Source: Stutzerimonas stutzeri
GTDB taxonomy: Bacteria; Pseudomonadota; Gammaproteobacteria; Pseudomonadales; Pseudomonadaceae
Direction: 5' to 3'
DNA length: 64,000 nucleotides
Assembly (NCBI RefSeq): GCF_000952685.1
Contig: NZ_JYHV01000014.1
Location: 186,001 to 250,000, forward strand
Part shown: in pieces, positions 52,092-62,217 of the stretch
Layout of the letters: each line of letters begins with the position of its first letter
How positions within the stretch are numbered: the first letter of the stretch is position 1
The notes under the pieces: model-generated
What the model was told of the DNA's origin: nothing
What the model saw: only the letters and a program-made list of their open reading frames with translations
The model's database searches: none
Program-made: the position numbers and the translations under genes

Positions 52092-52370
52092 ATGAAAAGT
52101 CTGATCTGTTTATCCGTGCTGGCGTTGGCCCTGACCGGCTGCGCCGGAAAAACCGCCTATCGCGACAGCTGTGCGTCTCAGCTCAATGCGGCTTGGGAAG
52201 AGCAGAGCCTTGCCGAAGCGGAGGGTTTCGCCGGTACCGTGAGTTATTCCAAGGCAATGGCTTTACTGACGGGTGCCAAAACCCAACAGCAATTCGAGGC
52301 TTATCGAGGCTGCGTGGAAAAGGCCAAGAAGGCCCGTTTCTATCTCCGCGAGTCGCGCGCAGGTCGCTAA
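52092..52370 (+). CDS. small lipoprotein
   Basis: A 92-residue protein starting MKSLICLSVLALALTGCAG, with lipobox LTGC and Cys17 as the lipidation site. Two Cys in the mature part could form a disulfide. GAGGG at 52079-52083 supports ATG 52092 rather than the ATG 52077 in frame. No domain recognised; function unknown. Confidence 0.75.
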   Translation: MKSLICLSVLALALTGCAGKTAYRDSCASQLNAAWEEQSLAEAEGFAGTVSYSKAMALLTGAKTQQQFEAYRGCVEKAKKARFYLRESRAGR

Positions 52371-52455
52371 CACCCCTTCCGGTGGCACCTTCGGCAGGTG
52401 CCACCGCCATATACGCTCGAGCCGAATGTGCTGATCGGTTCATTTGGAAATCTCC

Positions 52456-53061
52456 ATGCAACTCGACTTCTGCGCACTGACCCCGGCCGAGCGCTATCGC
52501 TGGCTTACCTCGACGATTACCCCGCGTCCGATTGCCTGGGTGTCGACCCGTTCGACCGATGGCATCAGCAACCTTGCGCCCTTCAGTTTCTTTCAAGTCA
52601 TCAGCAGCGAGCCGCCGACGTTGCTGATCAACGTGGGCCTGAAGGACGGCATGCCGAAGGACACTGCGCGAAACGCACGGGATACCGGTGAGCTGGTGGT
52701 TCAACTGGTGGGGGCCGAGCAGGTCGAGGCGATGAATGCATCCGCTGCCGTGCTACCCCATGGCATCAGCGAATTCGAGCATTGTGGCATTGCCAGCGAA
52801 CCCGCCAAATTGGTTAACGTACCCAGGGTGTGCACGGCACCAGTTGCTTTCGAGTGTCGAGTCGCACAGATCCTGCCCTATCCAGCGGAGTCACCCAACT
52901 GCCATCTGATTTTCGCCGAGGTGCTGCTGGCGCATGTGGCTGACGGATTGCTCGATGAGCGCGGCCGCATCGACCCGGCCAGGCTCGACGTGGTCGGAAG
53001 GCTTGGCGGCATCAGCTATACCTACACGCGCGAGCGTTTCGAGATGCTCCGGCCGCAGTGA
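52456..53061 (+). CDS. flavin reductase-like FMN-binding protein
   Basis: A 201-residue protein with the flavin-reductase-like pattern: STITPRPIAWVSTRSTDGISNLAPFSFF (the FMN-binding first half; quoted in parts, residues 22-49) and an LIFAEVLLAHV strand later. Such proteins bind FMN and reduce flavin or act in oxygenase systems. ATG 52456 has GGAAA ahead. Substrate unknown. Confidence 0.86.
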   Translation: MQLDFCALTPAERYRWLTSTITPRPIAWVSTRSTDGISNLAPFSFFQVISSEPPTLLINVGLKDGMPKDTARNARDTGELVVQLVGAEQVEAMNASAAVLPHGISEFEHCGIASEPAKLVNVPRVCTAPVAFECRVAQILPYPAESPNCHLIFAEVLLAHVADGLLDERGRIDPARLDVVGRLGGISYTYTRERFEMLRPQ

Positions 53062-53317
53062 GCGGTGGCGCCGCCCGGGCCATTCGATGGTCGCGACAGC
53101 CTAGAGGCCGAACTGCTTCCGGTACAGCGGCACGCCAGCTGCCGGCCGACCACGTTCAGTCGGGCCTGGCAGGATGCCAAGCGCTCGCTGCCGTATAGGT
53201 CGTTCGAGGTGCCGCCGAGCAAGTGCCCGGTCACAACTTCGTCAACAAAGATTTCCGTCGGCTTTGCCTGCGCGTCTCGGGTCAGTAGCATCGTGGGACG
53301 AATCGAAGGAGAGCGGA
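53062..53317. other. gap before the MoxR operon, nothing assigned
   Basis: 256 bases with open but unconvincing frames on both strands (an 89-codon minus frame at 53022-53291 and an 87-codon plus frame). Neither has a recognised family. Possible promoter region for the moxR operon. Confidence 0.4.
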
Positions 53318-54235
53318 ATGCGCGCTAGATTGGATGTCTGCCTGCGAGCGGTGAACGACATATTGCTCGGCAAGCAATCACAGGTGCGATTGGCCATGGC
53401 CTGTCTGCTGGCCAGAGGGCATCTGCTGATCGAGGACCTTCCGGGCATGGGCAAGACCACCCTCAGTCACGCCCTCGCCAGGGTGATGGGCCTGGAGTTC
53501 CAGCGGATCCAGTTCACCTCCGACCTTCTGCCGGGCGATATTCTCGGCACTTCGGTGTTCGATAAGGACAGCGGTCAGTTTGCTTTCCATCCAGGACCCA
53601 TCTTTGCCGAGCTGATTCTGGCGGACGAAATCAACCGAGCCACGCCAAAAAGCCAGAGCGCGCTTCTCGAGGCCATGGAAGAGGGGCAGGTGACGATCGA
53701 GGGCGCCACGCGGCCGCTGCCCGATCCATTTTTCGTGGTGGCCACGCAGAACCCGGTCAGCTCCGGCGGGACGTTTTCTTTACCTGAGTCGCAGTTGGAC
53801 CGCTTCCTCATGCGCTTATCGCTGGGTTACCCGGCGAAAGCCGCCGAGAAGGCCTTGCTGCTGGGCGATCCACGCCGTGATCTGCTTGTGCGGCTGGAGC
53901 CTCTGCTCGACCGCGCTACGCTGGGGGAAATTCAGGATGCGGTGGCGCAGGTTCGGGTCAGCGACGCACTGGTCGATTATGTGCTGAGATTGGTCGAGGC
54001 GACCCGCACGCAGCCTCAGTTCGCCTGGGGACTGTCGCCGCGAGGCAGTCTCGCCCTGCTGGCCGCGGCACGCGCTTGGGCATTTCTCGATGGGCGCGAT
54101 TACGCCATACCCGAAGACGTTCAGGCGGTGCTGCCCGCGGTGGTAGGCCATCGTCTGCGCGAGCGTGCCGATGCCACAGGCCACGGTGGTGGCGCGCTGG
54201 TGCAATGGCTGTTGCGCGAAGTGCCAGCGCTCTGA
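53318..54235 (+). CDS. MoxR-type AAA+ ATPase
   Basis: A 305-residue AAA+ ATPase with Walker A DLPGMGKTTLSHALA, Walker B LILADEINRATPKSQ and sensor-1 ATQNPVSSGGTF. MoxR proteins act as chaperones for DUF58/von Willebrand-type partners; here a DUF58 gene follows. AAGGAG lies eight bases before ATG 53318. Confidence 0.93.
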   Translation: MRARLDVCLRAVNDILLGKQSQVRLAMACLLARGHLLIEDLPGMGKTTLSHALARVMGLEFQRIQFTSDLLPGDILGTSVFDKDSGQFAFHPGPIFAELILADEINRATPKSQSALLEAMEEGQVTIEGATRPLPDPFFVVATQNPVSSGGTFSLPESQLDRFLMRLSLGYPAKAAEKALLLGDPRRDLLVRLEPLLDRATLGEIQDAVAQVRVSDALVDYVLRLVEATRTQPQFAWGLSPRGSLALLAAARAWAFLDGRDYAIPEDVQAVLPAVVGHRLRERADATGHGGGALVQWLLREVPAL

Positions 54236-54262
54236 CTCGCACGACCTGCCCGGGGGCTCAGC

Positions 54263-55222
54263 ATGCGACTACTGCCGCGGATACGTGAACGCTGGCTATT
54301 GAAGCGTATTCCGCCGGGTCCGAGCATGCGGCTCGACCAGCGACGGATATTCATCATGCCGACGCCGGTGGGCATGACCTTTCTGCTGGCTTTGCTATTG
54401 ATGCTGATTGCTGCGATCAACTACCAGAACAGCCTTGCCTACGGGCTGACGTTCCTGCTCGGCTCGGTATATCTGGTCGCGATTCTACATACCTGGCGCA
54501 ATCTCGCCGGTCTGACGCTACTGGCGGGCAGTTCACCGGCCGTCTTCCTCGGAGAGCAGGCGCGTCTGCAAGTACGGCTGGAAAGCCGTGGACGCCTCTA
54601 TCAGGCCGTCGCGCTGGGCTGGCCAAAAAGCGGCCTACAGGTGGTCGACGTGCCGGCAGGGGGAACCTGCGAGGTCGATCTGAGCCTGCCAACCGAAGAT
54701 CGTGGCTGGTTACGGCCGGGGCGTGTGCGTGTCGAGAGCCGCTTTCCTTTGGGCATTTTGGTGGCCTGGAGCTGGGTGGATCTGCAACTGGCAGCTCTGG
54801 TGTATCCAAGACCTGTGGAGGGCGAGTTGCCGACCGCCAGAGGGCCCGCTGACGAAGAGCGCGAGGGCACCTGCGTATCAGGGCCCGGCATCGATGACTA
54901 TCAGGGTTTGAAACCTTGGCAGCCGGGCGACTCGCGGCGACGCCTCAACTGGAAAGCCTATTCCCGTGGGCAGGGGCTGCTGGTCAAGGATTTCACCGCT
55001 CTGCTTGGGCAGGAACCGTTGCTCGATCTGGATGCGCTCGAAGGTGACATCGAGTCGCGACTGTCGGTGCTATGCCACTGGGTCGTCGAACTGTCTGCGC
55101 GTCAGCAGCCCTTCGCCTTGCAGATCGGCGCGACACTTATCGGTCCGGATGCAGGGGTCGACCACCGCAACCGCTGCCTGCGTGAACTGGCGGTGTTCGG
55201 TCTGGAACGGGAGGTTCGATGA
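54263..55222 (+). CDS. DUF58 membrane protein
   Basis: A 319-residue protein with two adjacent membrane helices (about 35-52 and 57-76) and the DUF58 signature GDSRRRLNWKAYSRGQGLLV near residue 225. Normal partner of MoxR. Its 3' end overlaps the next gene by four bases (ATGA). Confidence 0.9.
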   Translation: MRLLPRIRERWLLKRIPPGPSMRLDQRRIFIMPTPVGMTFLLALLLMLIAAINYQNSLAYGLTFLLGSVYLVAILHTWRNLAGLTLLAGSSPAVFLGEQARLQVRLESRGRLYQAVALGWPKSGLQVVDVPAGGTCEVDLSLPTEDRGWLRPGRVRVESRFPLGILVAWSWVDLQLAALVYPRPVEGELPTARGPADEEREGTCVSGPGIDDYQGLKPWQPGDSRRRLNWKAYSRGQGLLVKDFTALLGQEPLLDLDALEGDIESRLSVLCHWVVELSARQQPFALQIGATLIGPDAGVDHRNRCLRELAVFGLEREVR

Positions 55223-57237
55223 GCACCCAGCAGTCGATTCCGCGCAACGGCCTGGTCTGGCTGCTGGTCGCCCAGGTACTGGTGATCTTGCCGCACCTGG
55301 GTCACCTACCGTTATGGATCATCGGCCTCTGGCTGGCTTGCGCCACCTGGCGCGTGCAGATCTTTCGCATGCGCGCGCGCTATCCGAGAGGCTGGGTGAA
55401 GGTTTTGATGATGATTGGCGTCGGCGGCGGCGTGTTCGTTTCGCGCGGCAGCCTGATCGGGCTCGATGCCGGCGTCGTACTGCTGATTGCCGCGTTCATT
55501 CTGAAGCTGGTGGAGATGCGCAGCCGGCGCGACGCTTGGGTGCTGATCCTTCTCGGCTTCTTTGCCGTGGCGACCAGCTATCTGTTCTATGACAGCTTGC
55601 CGGCCGGCCTTTACAGCCTGCTGCCTGTCACCGTTTTGTTGGCCGCGATGATTGGCCTGCAGCAAAGCAGCACCGATACACACCCCTGGCCAACGTTGCG
55701 CCTGGCTGGCTCGCTGCTGCTGCAGGCTGTACCGCTGATGCTCGTTCTATTCGTATTGTTTCCCCGGATGGGGCCGCTCTGGTCATTGCCGCAACCCCGA
55801 GATCGCGGAGTGACGGGGCTTTCTGACAGCATGTCGCCGGGTGACATCGCGCAGTTGAGCCGGTCTGCCGGGCTGGCATTCAGAGCCAGCTTCGAAGGCC
55901 CGATCCCCGAGCGGGATCAGCTCTACTGGCGGGCCGTCACGTTCGAGCGCTTCGATGGTCGGCGCTGGTCGCAATCGCTCGCTGTACAGATCCCAGGGGA
56001 GCCAGACTGGACGCCCGGAGGCGCCGCGGTGAGTTACTCGGTGGTGATGCAGCCCAGCGGCCGTCCATGGCTATACGCGCTGGATGTGGCGCAGGTCGAT
56101 GCGGGGGGCGTGCGGTTGATGCCAGATTTCCATTTACAACGCCCGCGTCCGATCGATCAGGCATTGCTCTATCAGGTCACCTCGTGGCCCGGATCGCGTC
56201 GCGAACCTGTGGCTAGCGCTGCCACACTGGAGCGTGCGCTGCAGTTGCCGGCACAAGGCAATCCGCGCAGCCGTGCCTGGGCCGCGCAGTTGCGCCGCGA
56301 TAATCCAGACCCGACAGCGCTGGTGCAGGCACTCCTCCAGCATTTCAATCGGCAGCCGTACCGATACACGCTGCGGCCTTCATCGGTGGGGGGCGATATC
56401 GTTGACGGCTTTCTGTTCGATACGCTGAACGGATTCTGCATTCACTACGCTGGCGCGATGACGTTCGTCTTGCGTGCCGCCGGCATTCCCGCTCGGGTCG
56501 TGGCGGGCTATCAGGGCGGGGAGATCAATCCGACGGGCAATTATCTGTCGGTTCGTCAATTGGACGCCCACGCTTGGGTCGAGTACTGGGTTGCGGGTCG
56601 CGGTTGGGTCTCGATCGACCCCACGTTTCAAGTCGCGCCGGAACGCATCGAACGAGGCCTTGAGGATGCACTTTCCGACGAGCAGACGCTGTTTGATGAC
56701 TCACCGCTGGCGCTGCGGCGCTACCGAGATATCGGCTGGCTGAACCAGCTGCGATTCGGCTGGGACAATCTCAACTACGGTTGGCAGCGATGGGTGCTCG
56801 GCTATCAGGGTGAGCGTCAGCTGGACGTGTTGAAAGGACTGTTCGGCAAGGTCGACGCCGGTAAGCTCGGGTTGCTCACCGTTGCTGCGGCCGCGCTATT
56901 GACGATGGTCCTGGCTTTGCTGCTGCTTAAACCCTGGCGCCGTGAACGTGATCCACAGCTGCGCCTGTTCCATCGGTTCGAACGACTCCTCGCTCGACAC
57001 GGCGTCGAGCGGCAGGTCGGCGAGGGCCCGCGTGATTTCGCCGAGCGCGCGGCAGTGTTGATGCCGATCGTCGCCGAGCCGATACGGGAGTTCACCCGGC
57101 TCTATGAGATGGCGCGTTATGCTGGCCAGCCTGCAGACAGAAACGAAATGCATGTTTCGCTCGCCAGACTGCGTCGCCAGCTGCCTTGGCGCTCCGGTAC
57201 GCGCAGAAAGCAGGAAACTGAACCCGGCGAGCGATAG
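55219..57237 (+). CDS. tgpA: TgpA-type transglutaminase-like membrane protein
   Basis: A 672-residue protein: about six N-terminal membrane helices to residue ~195, a transglutaminase-like core with Cys407 (GFCIHYAGAM), His451 (DAHAWVEYW) and Asp467 (SIDPT), a further helix near 555-575 and a C-terminal DUF4129-like region. TgpA is essential in P. aeruginosa. Last gene of the MoxR-DUF58-TgpA operon. Catalysis is unproven. Confidence 0.92.
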   Translation: MSTQQSIPRNGLVWLLVAQVLVILPHLGHLPLWIIGLWLACATWRVQIFRMRARYPRGWVKVLMMIGVGGGVFVSRGSLIGLDAGVVLLIAAFILKLVEMRSRRDAWVLILLGFFAVATSYLFYDSLPAGLYSLLPVTVLLAAMIGLQQSSTDTHPWPTLRLAGSLLLQAVPLMLVLFVLFPRMGPLWSLPQPRDRGVTGLSDSMSPGDIAQLSRSAGLAFRASFEGPIPERDQLYWRAVTFERFDGRRWSQSLAVQIPGEPDWTPGGAAVSYSVVMQPSGRPWLYALDVAQVDAGGVRLMPDFHLQRPRPIDQALLYQVTSWPGSRREPVASAATLERALQLPAQGNPRSRAWAAQLRRDNPDPTALVQALLQHFNRQPYRYTLRPSSVGGDIVDGFLFDTLNGFCIHYAGAMTFVLRAAGIPARVVAGYQGGEINPTGNYLSVRQLDAHAWVEYWVAGRGWVSIDPTFQVAPERIERGLEDALSDEQTLFDDSPLALRRYRDIGWLNQLRFGWDNLNYGWQRWVLGYQGERQLDVLKGLFGKVDAGKLGLLTVAAAALLTMVLALLLLKPWRRERDPQLRLFHRFERLLARHGVERQVGEGPRDFAERAAVLMPIVAEPIREFTRLYEMARYAGQPADRNEMHVSLARLRRQLPWRSGTRRKQETEPGER

Positions 57238-57335
57238 CTGCGTGCGATGGTGTCCTATCACCAATGCTCAACTGCACACTTCTGGCCGCACGTCGGCGAT
57301 AAGATGGTGACCGATAAAAACAATCCGAGGTGGGC

Positions 57336-58133
57336 ATGACCCTTTTCGAACTGATACGAGCCGTGCGTGACAATCCTGCGAACGTCATCGTGCCGGCCAC
57401 CTGGGGGCAGGGGCGTGCGGGTTTCGGCGGTGTGGTTGCAGCGCTGGTCTATGAGGCCATGCAGGCGCAGGTGCCGGACGGCCGTCCAGCGCGCTCGCTG
57501 GCCATCACCTTTGTCGGCCCGTTGATGGTAGATACTCCGGTCAGCTTCGAGGCTGAGGTATTGCGCGAGGGCAAGGCGGTCAGCCAAGTGCTCGGGCGTG
57601 CGGTGCAGAACGGCCAGGTGGTAACCATCGTCCAGGGCAGTTTCGGTGCGGCCCGCGCATCGGCGGTGCGGGTAGCCGCAGAGCCCGCGCCGTCGATGCC
57701 GCCGGTAGACGAATGTCAGGAGCTGCCCTATGTGCCGGGCGCCGCGCCGGAATTCACCCGTTATCTGGCGATGCGCTGGGGCATCGGTGGGCTGCCGTTC
57801 TCGGGCAACACGTCGCGCGAAATGGGCGGTTGGGTGCGCTTACGCGGCGAGGTCGAGCGCGAGCCAGTGACCGTTTCGCATCTGCTGGCACTGGTGGATG
57901 CCTGGCCACCCGCCGTACTGTCGCATCTGAAGGGATTCGCGCCCGGCAGTTCGCTGACCTGGACCATCGAGTTCATCCAGCCGATGCCGTCGCTCGATAC
58001 TCACGACTGGTGTCGGTACCGCGCGGTGATCGAGCATGCCCAGGATGGTTATGGCCATTGCGCAGCAGCGCTCTGGACCCCAGCGGGTGAGCTGGTGGCA
58101 TTGAGTCGCCAGACGGTAACGGTGTTCGGCTGA
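57336..58133 (+). CDS. TesB-like double-hotdog thioesterase
   Basis: A 265-residue protein with two hotdog-type halves. RSLAITFVGPLMVDTPVSFEAEVL and WTIEFIQPMPSLDTHDW mark the two beta sheets, as in acyl-CoA thioesterase II-like proteins. GAGG at 57327-57330 favours ATG 57336 over GTG 57330. Substrate unknown. Confidence 0.8.
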   Translation: MTLFELIRAVRDNPANVIVPATWGQGRAGFGGVVAALVYEAMQAQVPDGRPARSLAITFVGPLMVDTPVSFEAEVLREGKAVSQVLGRAVQNGQVVTIVQGSFGAARASAVRVAAEPAPSMPPVDECQELPYVPGAAPEFTRYLAMRWGIGGLPFSGNTSREMGGWVRLRGEVEREPVTVSHLLALVDAWPPAVLSHLKGFAPGSSLTWTIEFIQPMPSLDTHDWCRYRAVIEHAQDGYGHCAAALWTPAGELVALSRQTVTVFG

Positions 58134-58248
58134 GCCAAGGTTCGGCCATCAGGACGGCTTCGACCGAAGACTGGCCAGCGAGCGCTCTAGAGTCGCCATC
58201 GGTCGGCCCGCCAGCGCGAGATCCTGGTCTCGCGCTGACAGTGACGGC

Positions 58249-59721
58249 TCACAGTTTGAATTGCTGAATCGCTTTGCTCAGTTCTTTGGAGAGTGCAGCC
58301 AGCTCGGAGCTGGTGGCGGCGGACACAGCGGTCTGCTCAACGGTCTGTTCGGTGACGTCGCGGATGCCGGTCACCGAGCGATTCAGCTCTTCGGCTACGC
58401 CACTCTGCTGCTCTGCGGCATCCGCGATCTGGGTGTTGCTCTCGCGCATCTGCGCGACCGCTGCGGTGATCGCTTCCAGAGCCAACCCCGCCTCGCGGGC
58501 CTCGCTCACGCAGTCGTCGGCCTTCAGCGAACTCTCCTGCATGAACTCTACCGCGTCGCGTGTCATGGCCTGTAGCCCGGAAATCATCTGGGTGATCTCG
58601 TCGGTCGACACCTGAACACGTTTGGCTAGACTACGCACCTCGTCCGCCACCACCGCGAAGCCCCGGCCCATCTCGCCAGCGCGAGCCGCTTCGATGGCGG
58701 CATTCAGCGCGAGCAGGTTGGTCTGCTCGGCGATGCTATGGATGACGCTGACGACACCGCTGATCTTCTGGCTGTCGGCGGCGAGTTGTCCAATCGTCTC
58801 GGCTGTTTGTTGCACTCCTTGCGACAGACTGGATATCGACCGCTCAACGCGAGTCACGACGCTGTGGCCGTCACCGGCGAGACGGTCGGCATGCTGAGAC
58901 TGGTCGCGGGTTTCTCGCGCATGGTCGGCGATCTGGTAGACGGTCGTGCTCATTTCATTGATCGCCGTCGCGGCCTGATCGGTTTCGCTTTTCTGCCCGA
59001 GCATGCCCTTGCGCACTTCGCCCATGCTGGAGGCCAGGCGGCTGGCGCCCTCGTCCAGGCGTGTGGCCGCTTGGGTGACGGTACCTACGATGCGCTGGTA
59101 GCCGGATTGCATGGCATTGAAAGCGCCCGCCATCTGGCCGACCTCGTCAGCGCTGTCCAACGGTACGCGTACGGTGAGATCACCGCTGCGCTCCACATGC
59201 AGCATGACGTCTTTCAGCGTGTTGAGATGGCTTAGCAGGAATCGGATCATCATCTGCGAAGCCGCTAGCAGCGCCAGCATCAGAATTGCGACGGCCAGCG
59301 CGTAGCTGAAAAAGTGCTGCGTCAGCAATTGCCAGACGCTAGGCGCGCGAGCCAGAACGGCAAGGCTGTCGCCGCCTGAGCGAGTGATCCGCTGTGCGCC
59401 GACAACCGGTGTGGTGGCGAAAAAGCGGTCGTGGTCGATTGCAAGCCAGCCCTGACCCGGCGCGATGGTTCGACCTTCGATAACCAGCCCCTGACCGGCA
59501 GCTGCCGCCAGCAGATCGGGATGGCGGGGAAGGGCACTGCCTGCCGGCCAGTCCTGCAGCACGCTGGCCAGTTCCTGAGCGCTGGTTTGCGCGTCCTGGC
59601 TGCGGGACCGCTGTTCCAGTTGCAGGGCGAACAACACCAGCAGCAACGTGGTAACGAAGGTCACCATGTTCAGCGCCCAGAACTTGTATTTCAGAGAAAG
59701 ATCACGAATCCAGAGAACCAT
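58249..59721 (-). CDS. methyl-accepting chemotaxis protein
   Basis: A 490-residue chemoreceptor with membrane helix 1 at about 14-34, a short periplasmic part (about 35-135), helix 2 near 138-162 ([21 protein letters not shown]), HAMP to about 215 and a signalling domain with [20 protein letters not shown]. The short sensory region separates it from the chemoreceptor at 37116. A sigma-28 promoter precedes it. Confidence 0.93.
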   Translation of the reverse strand: MVLWIRDLSLKYKFWALNMVTFVTTLLLVLFALQLEQRSRSQDAQTSAQELASVLQDWPAGSALPRHPDLLAAAAGQGLVIEGRTIAPGQGWLAIDHDRFFATTPVVGAQRITRSGGDSLAVLARAPSVWQLLTQHFFSYALAVAILMLALLAASQMMIRFLLSHLNTLKDVMLHVERSGDLTVRVPLDSADEVGQMAGAFNAMQSGYQRIVGTVTQAATRLDEGASRLASSMGEVRKGMLGQKSETDQAATAINEMSTTVYQIADHARETRDQSQHADRLAGDGHSVVTRVERSISSLSQGVQQTAETIGQLAADSQKISGVVSVIHSIAEQTNLLALNAAIEAARAGEMGRGFAVVADEVRSLAKRVQVSTDEITQMISGLQAMTRDAVEFMQESSLKADDCVSEAREAGLALEAITAAVAQMRESNTQIADAAEQQSGVAEELNRSVTGIRDVTEQTVEQTAVSAATSSELAALSKELSKAIQQFKL

Positions 59722-59780
59722 GAGTGCGCTTCTGTATGGGTGGCTGAGAGGGCGTCGGTGCGTTTTAGGCGTCCGTCTTT

Positions 59781-59807
59781 TTAGCGGCAGAACGACGGCA
59801 GGCTTTA
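59781..59807 (-). promoter_or_regulatory. sigma-28 (FliA) promoter of the chemoreceptor gene
   Basis: On the minus strand TAAA (59807-59804), a 15-base spacer, GCCGCTAA (59788-59781), 11 of 12 consensus positions. It lies about 60 bases before the chemoreceptor start and just after the tatD stop. Confidence 0.8.
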
Positions 59808-59810
59808 GCG

Positions 59811-60626
59811 CTATTCTGGTTGAGCCAGCGGAGCGATGCCGAAGAACCGTTGAGCGCAGGCGATGGTGGTTGTCGCGAGTTCGTCGTCGCTCACGCCGCG
59901 ATGGCGGGCCACTTCACGCAACACTTCCGGAAGAAAAGCGGGCTCGTTCTGACCGCCTTTGGGTTTGGGCCGCAGCGTGCGTGGCAATAGATAGGGCGCA
60001 TCGCTTTCGAGCATCAATCGCGAGGCGGGAATCTCGCGAACCAGCGACTGCAGGTGCGTGCCGCGGCGCTCGTCGCAGATCCAGCCGGTGATGCCGATGT
60101 GCAGGTCGAGGTCGAGATAGGCGTAGAGGGCGCGCTTCTCCCCGGTAAAGCAATGAACGACCGCGACACTGAGCCGATCGCGGAAAGGCCGGAGGATGTC
60201 CACCAGGCGCTGGTCCGCATCGCGTTCGTGAAGAAATACCGGGAGACCGGTTTCCACTGCCAGTTGCAGATGTTCTTCAAGCACCCGTTCCTGCTGCCCG
60301 CGCGGGGAAAGGTCCCGGTTGAAATCCAGCCCGCATTCCCCAACAGCGCGAACCTCGGGTTCGGCGAGCAATTGCTTCAACTGAGTGGCGGTTTCGGACG
60401 TCCACTGGCTGGCATCATGTGGATGGACTCCTGCCGTGCAAAACAACCGTTTCCGGCTCTCATCCAGCTCACGACAAAGCGTTAATGCTGCTTCGCTTTC
60501 GACCAGACTGGTGCCGGTCAGTACCAGTTGCGTGACGCCAGCTGCGTAAGCGCGAGTCAGGACGGCGCGCGGGTCGCGAGCGAAGGTCGGGTGGGTCAGG
60601 TTGACACCAATGTCAATAAGCTGCAC
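59811..60626 (-). CDS. tatD: TatD-family metal-dependent deoxyribonuclease
   Basis: A 271-residue TIM-barrel hydrolase. DIGVNLTHP is the usual E. coli-type TatD start. [49 protein letters not shown] and [12 protein letters not shown] give the metal-binding and catalytic pattern. The start is GTG 60626 with GAGGT ahead. TatD enzymes act as DNases, possibly in DNA repair. Confidence 0.92.
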   Translation of the reverse strand: MQLIDIGVNLTHPTFARDPRAVLTRAYAAGVTQLVLTGTSLVESEAALTLCRELDESRKRLFCTAGVHPHDASQWTSETATQLKQLLAEPEVRAVGECGLDFNRDLSPRGQQERVLEEHLQLAVETGLPVFLHERDADQRLVDILRPFRDRLSVAVVHCFTGEKRALYAYLDLDLHIGITGWICDERRGTHLQSLVREIPASRLMLESDAPYLLPRTLRPKPKGGQNEPAFLPEVLREVARHRGVSDDELATTTIACAQRFFGIAPLAQPE

Positions 60627-60803
60627 AAACTACCTCATGTAGAATAAAAATAATATAAGTACTAATATCAAATACTTATAGCTGGTATCTCATGTTAATT
60701 GGCAAGCTACGCTGGCGGCGAAACCGTGGCTATGAGAATCTTCGCCGCCCTGCGGCAGGCTGGCCGCCCTACAGACGGTCCCGTTCGAGTCGATACGCTG
60801 TAA
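60627..60803. promoter_or_regulatory. AT-rich tatD-mltF divergent region with an 8-bp inverted repeat
   Basis: TATAAGTA (60654-60661) and TACTTATA (60673-60680), an 8-bp perfect inverted repeat with an 11-base spacer, lie in an unusually AT-rich stretch between divergent genes. This is the form of an operator for a dimeric regulator, but no regulator is identified. Confidence 0.5.
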
Positions 60804-62213
60804 ATGAACCGATTATTGCCCTTGCTGTTGTGCCTAATGGTGCTCGCACCCTGGCCGGCCGCTGCGCGCGTGATGGGGCCTCAGGCGTGGCAGCCGGCGG
60901 ATACGGTACGCGATCTGGCTGAGATTCGCCGCAGTGGCGTGTTGCGTGTGCTGGTCAATCAGAGCCGCAACAGTTCGGGCGAAGTCAAAGGTGAAGCCAT
61001 CGGCGTGGAATACGTGCGGCTACGCGCGTTCGAGCAGTTTCTCAATCGCGGTTCGAAGGGGCCCGCGATCACCCTGGAAGTTATACCTAAGGCCAAGGAC
61101 CAGCTGCTCGGCGCACTGCAGAGAGGCGAGGGTGATCTGGTCGCGCCTGGAGAACGTTTGGAGTCAGGATCGACGCGTCGGGTGAGCCATAGTCGCGCCG
61201 TAGTCGATAACGTCCCCATGGTTTTGGTCAGCCGCCAGGGCGGCCTTCGCTACAAAAACTTCGAACAGCTATCGGGACGCAGTCTGGCGTTGTCTGCCGG
61301 CAGCGCCGCCGGGCTGGAACTGGAAGTGCTCAATCAACGGTTGATGCAAGCCGGGCGCGCGCCGATTGCTGTCGAGTGGGTCGATCCAACGCTCGCGGTC
61401 GAGGACGTGCTGGAGATGGTGCAGGCCGGCATCTATTCCGCGACTGTCGTCGAGCTGCCCATTGCGGAGCGATGGGCGAAGGTACTGCCCAAATTACGTA
61501 TCGAGCGAGATCTGGTTCTGGGCAAGCGCGCCGACATGCGTTGGTTTGTCCGAACGGAGGCCAGCATGTTGCGTGCTAGCGTCGATCGCTTCCTCCGAGG
61601 CTACAGTGCGCCGGATAACCAGGACGCCGCTTTCGTCCGGGTCTATCGGCGCCTTTACCGGGTGCAGTATCCCCTTGATCGGGTCGGTCGGCAGCGCTTG
61701 GAGAAGGTGCGGCCCACTTTACAACGGCATGCTCAGCAGCAGGATATCGACTGGCTCAATCTGGCCGCGCTGGCATTCAAAGAGTCGACCCTCAATCCGG
61801 CAGCCCGTGGTGCTTCCGGCGCCACCGGACTCATGCAGGTGACGCAGGCTACTGCACGCAGCATGGGTGTAAACGACATCGGCAAGCTTGATAACAATGT
61901 GCAGGCCAGTGCGAAGTATCTAGCCAACATCCGGCAGAAATTTTTCGCTAGCCCCAGGCTGAATGAACGCGAACGCATGGCGTTCGTCCTCGCGGCTTAC
62001 AACATGGGGCCGCAGCGGGTCCAGAGCATGCGTGCCGAGGCCCGGCGCCGAGGGCTCAATGCCGACCAGTGGTTTTTCCAGGTCGAGCGCGTTGCCATGG
62101 AAACCATGGGTATGGGCGTAGTCAGCTACGTCAATGCAGTAAACAAGTACTACCTGACCTACACGCGGGAGCGTTACCTGCTCGAAGGCGGTCCGCAAAG
62201 CGCTGCCAAATGA
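60804..62213 (+). CDS. MltF-like lytic transglycosylase with solute-binding domain
   Basis: A 469-residue envelope protein. Signal peptide (MNRLLPLLLCLMVLAPWPAA), then a bacterial solute-binding-3 type domain (LAEIRRSGVLRVLVNQSRNS onward, about 35-265), then a lytic transglycosylase domain with catalytic Glu327 in AFKESTLNPAARGASGATG and the motif MTYNAG-like AAYNMGPQRVQ. It cleaves peptidoglycan glycan strands. It lacks an obvious lipobox. Convergent with lifO, four bases apart. Confidence 0.9.
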   Translation: MNRLLPLLLCLMVLAPWPAAARVMGPQAWQPADTVRDLAEIRRSGVLRVLVNQSRNSSGEVKGEAIGVEYVRLRAFEQFLNRGSKGPAITLEVIPKAKDQLLGALQRGEGDLVAPGERLESGSTRRVSHSRAVVDNVPMVLVSRQGGLRYKNFEQLSGRSLALSAGSAAGLELEVLNQRLMQAGRAPIAVEWVDPTLAVEDVLEMVQAGIYSATVVELPIAERWAKVLPKLRIERDLVLGKRADMRWFVRTEASMLRASVDRFLRGYSAPDNQDAAFVRVYRRLYRVQYPLDRVGRQRLEKVRPTLQRHAQQQDIDWLNLAALAFKESTLNPAARGASGATGLMQVTQATARSMGVNDIGKLDNNVQASAKYLANIRQKFFASPRLNERERMAFVLAAYNMGPQRVQSMRAEARRRGLNADQWFFQVERVAMETMGMGVVSYVNAVNKYYLTYTRERYLLEGGPQSAAK

Positions 62214-62217
62214 GCGT

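Noticed and set aside
53022..53291. 89-codon minus-strand frame before the MoxR operon
   Set aside because: Overlaps the end of the flavin reductase gene, lacks a recognised family and has no clear ribosome site.
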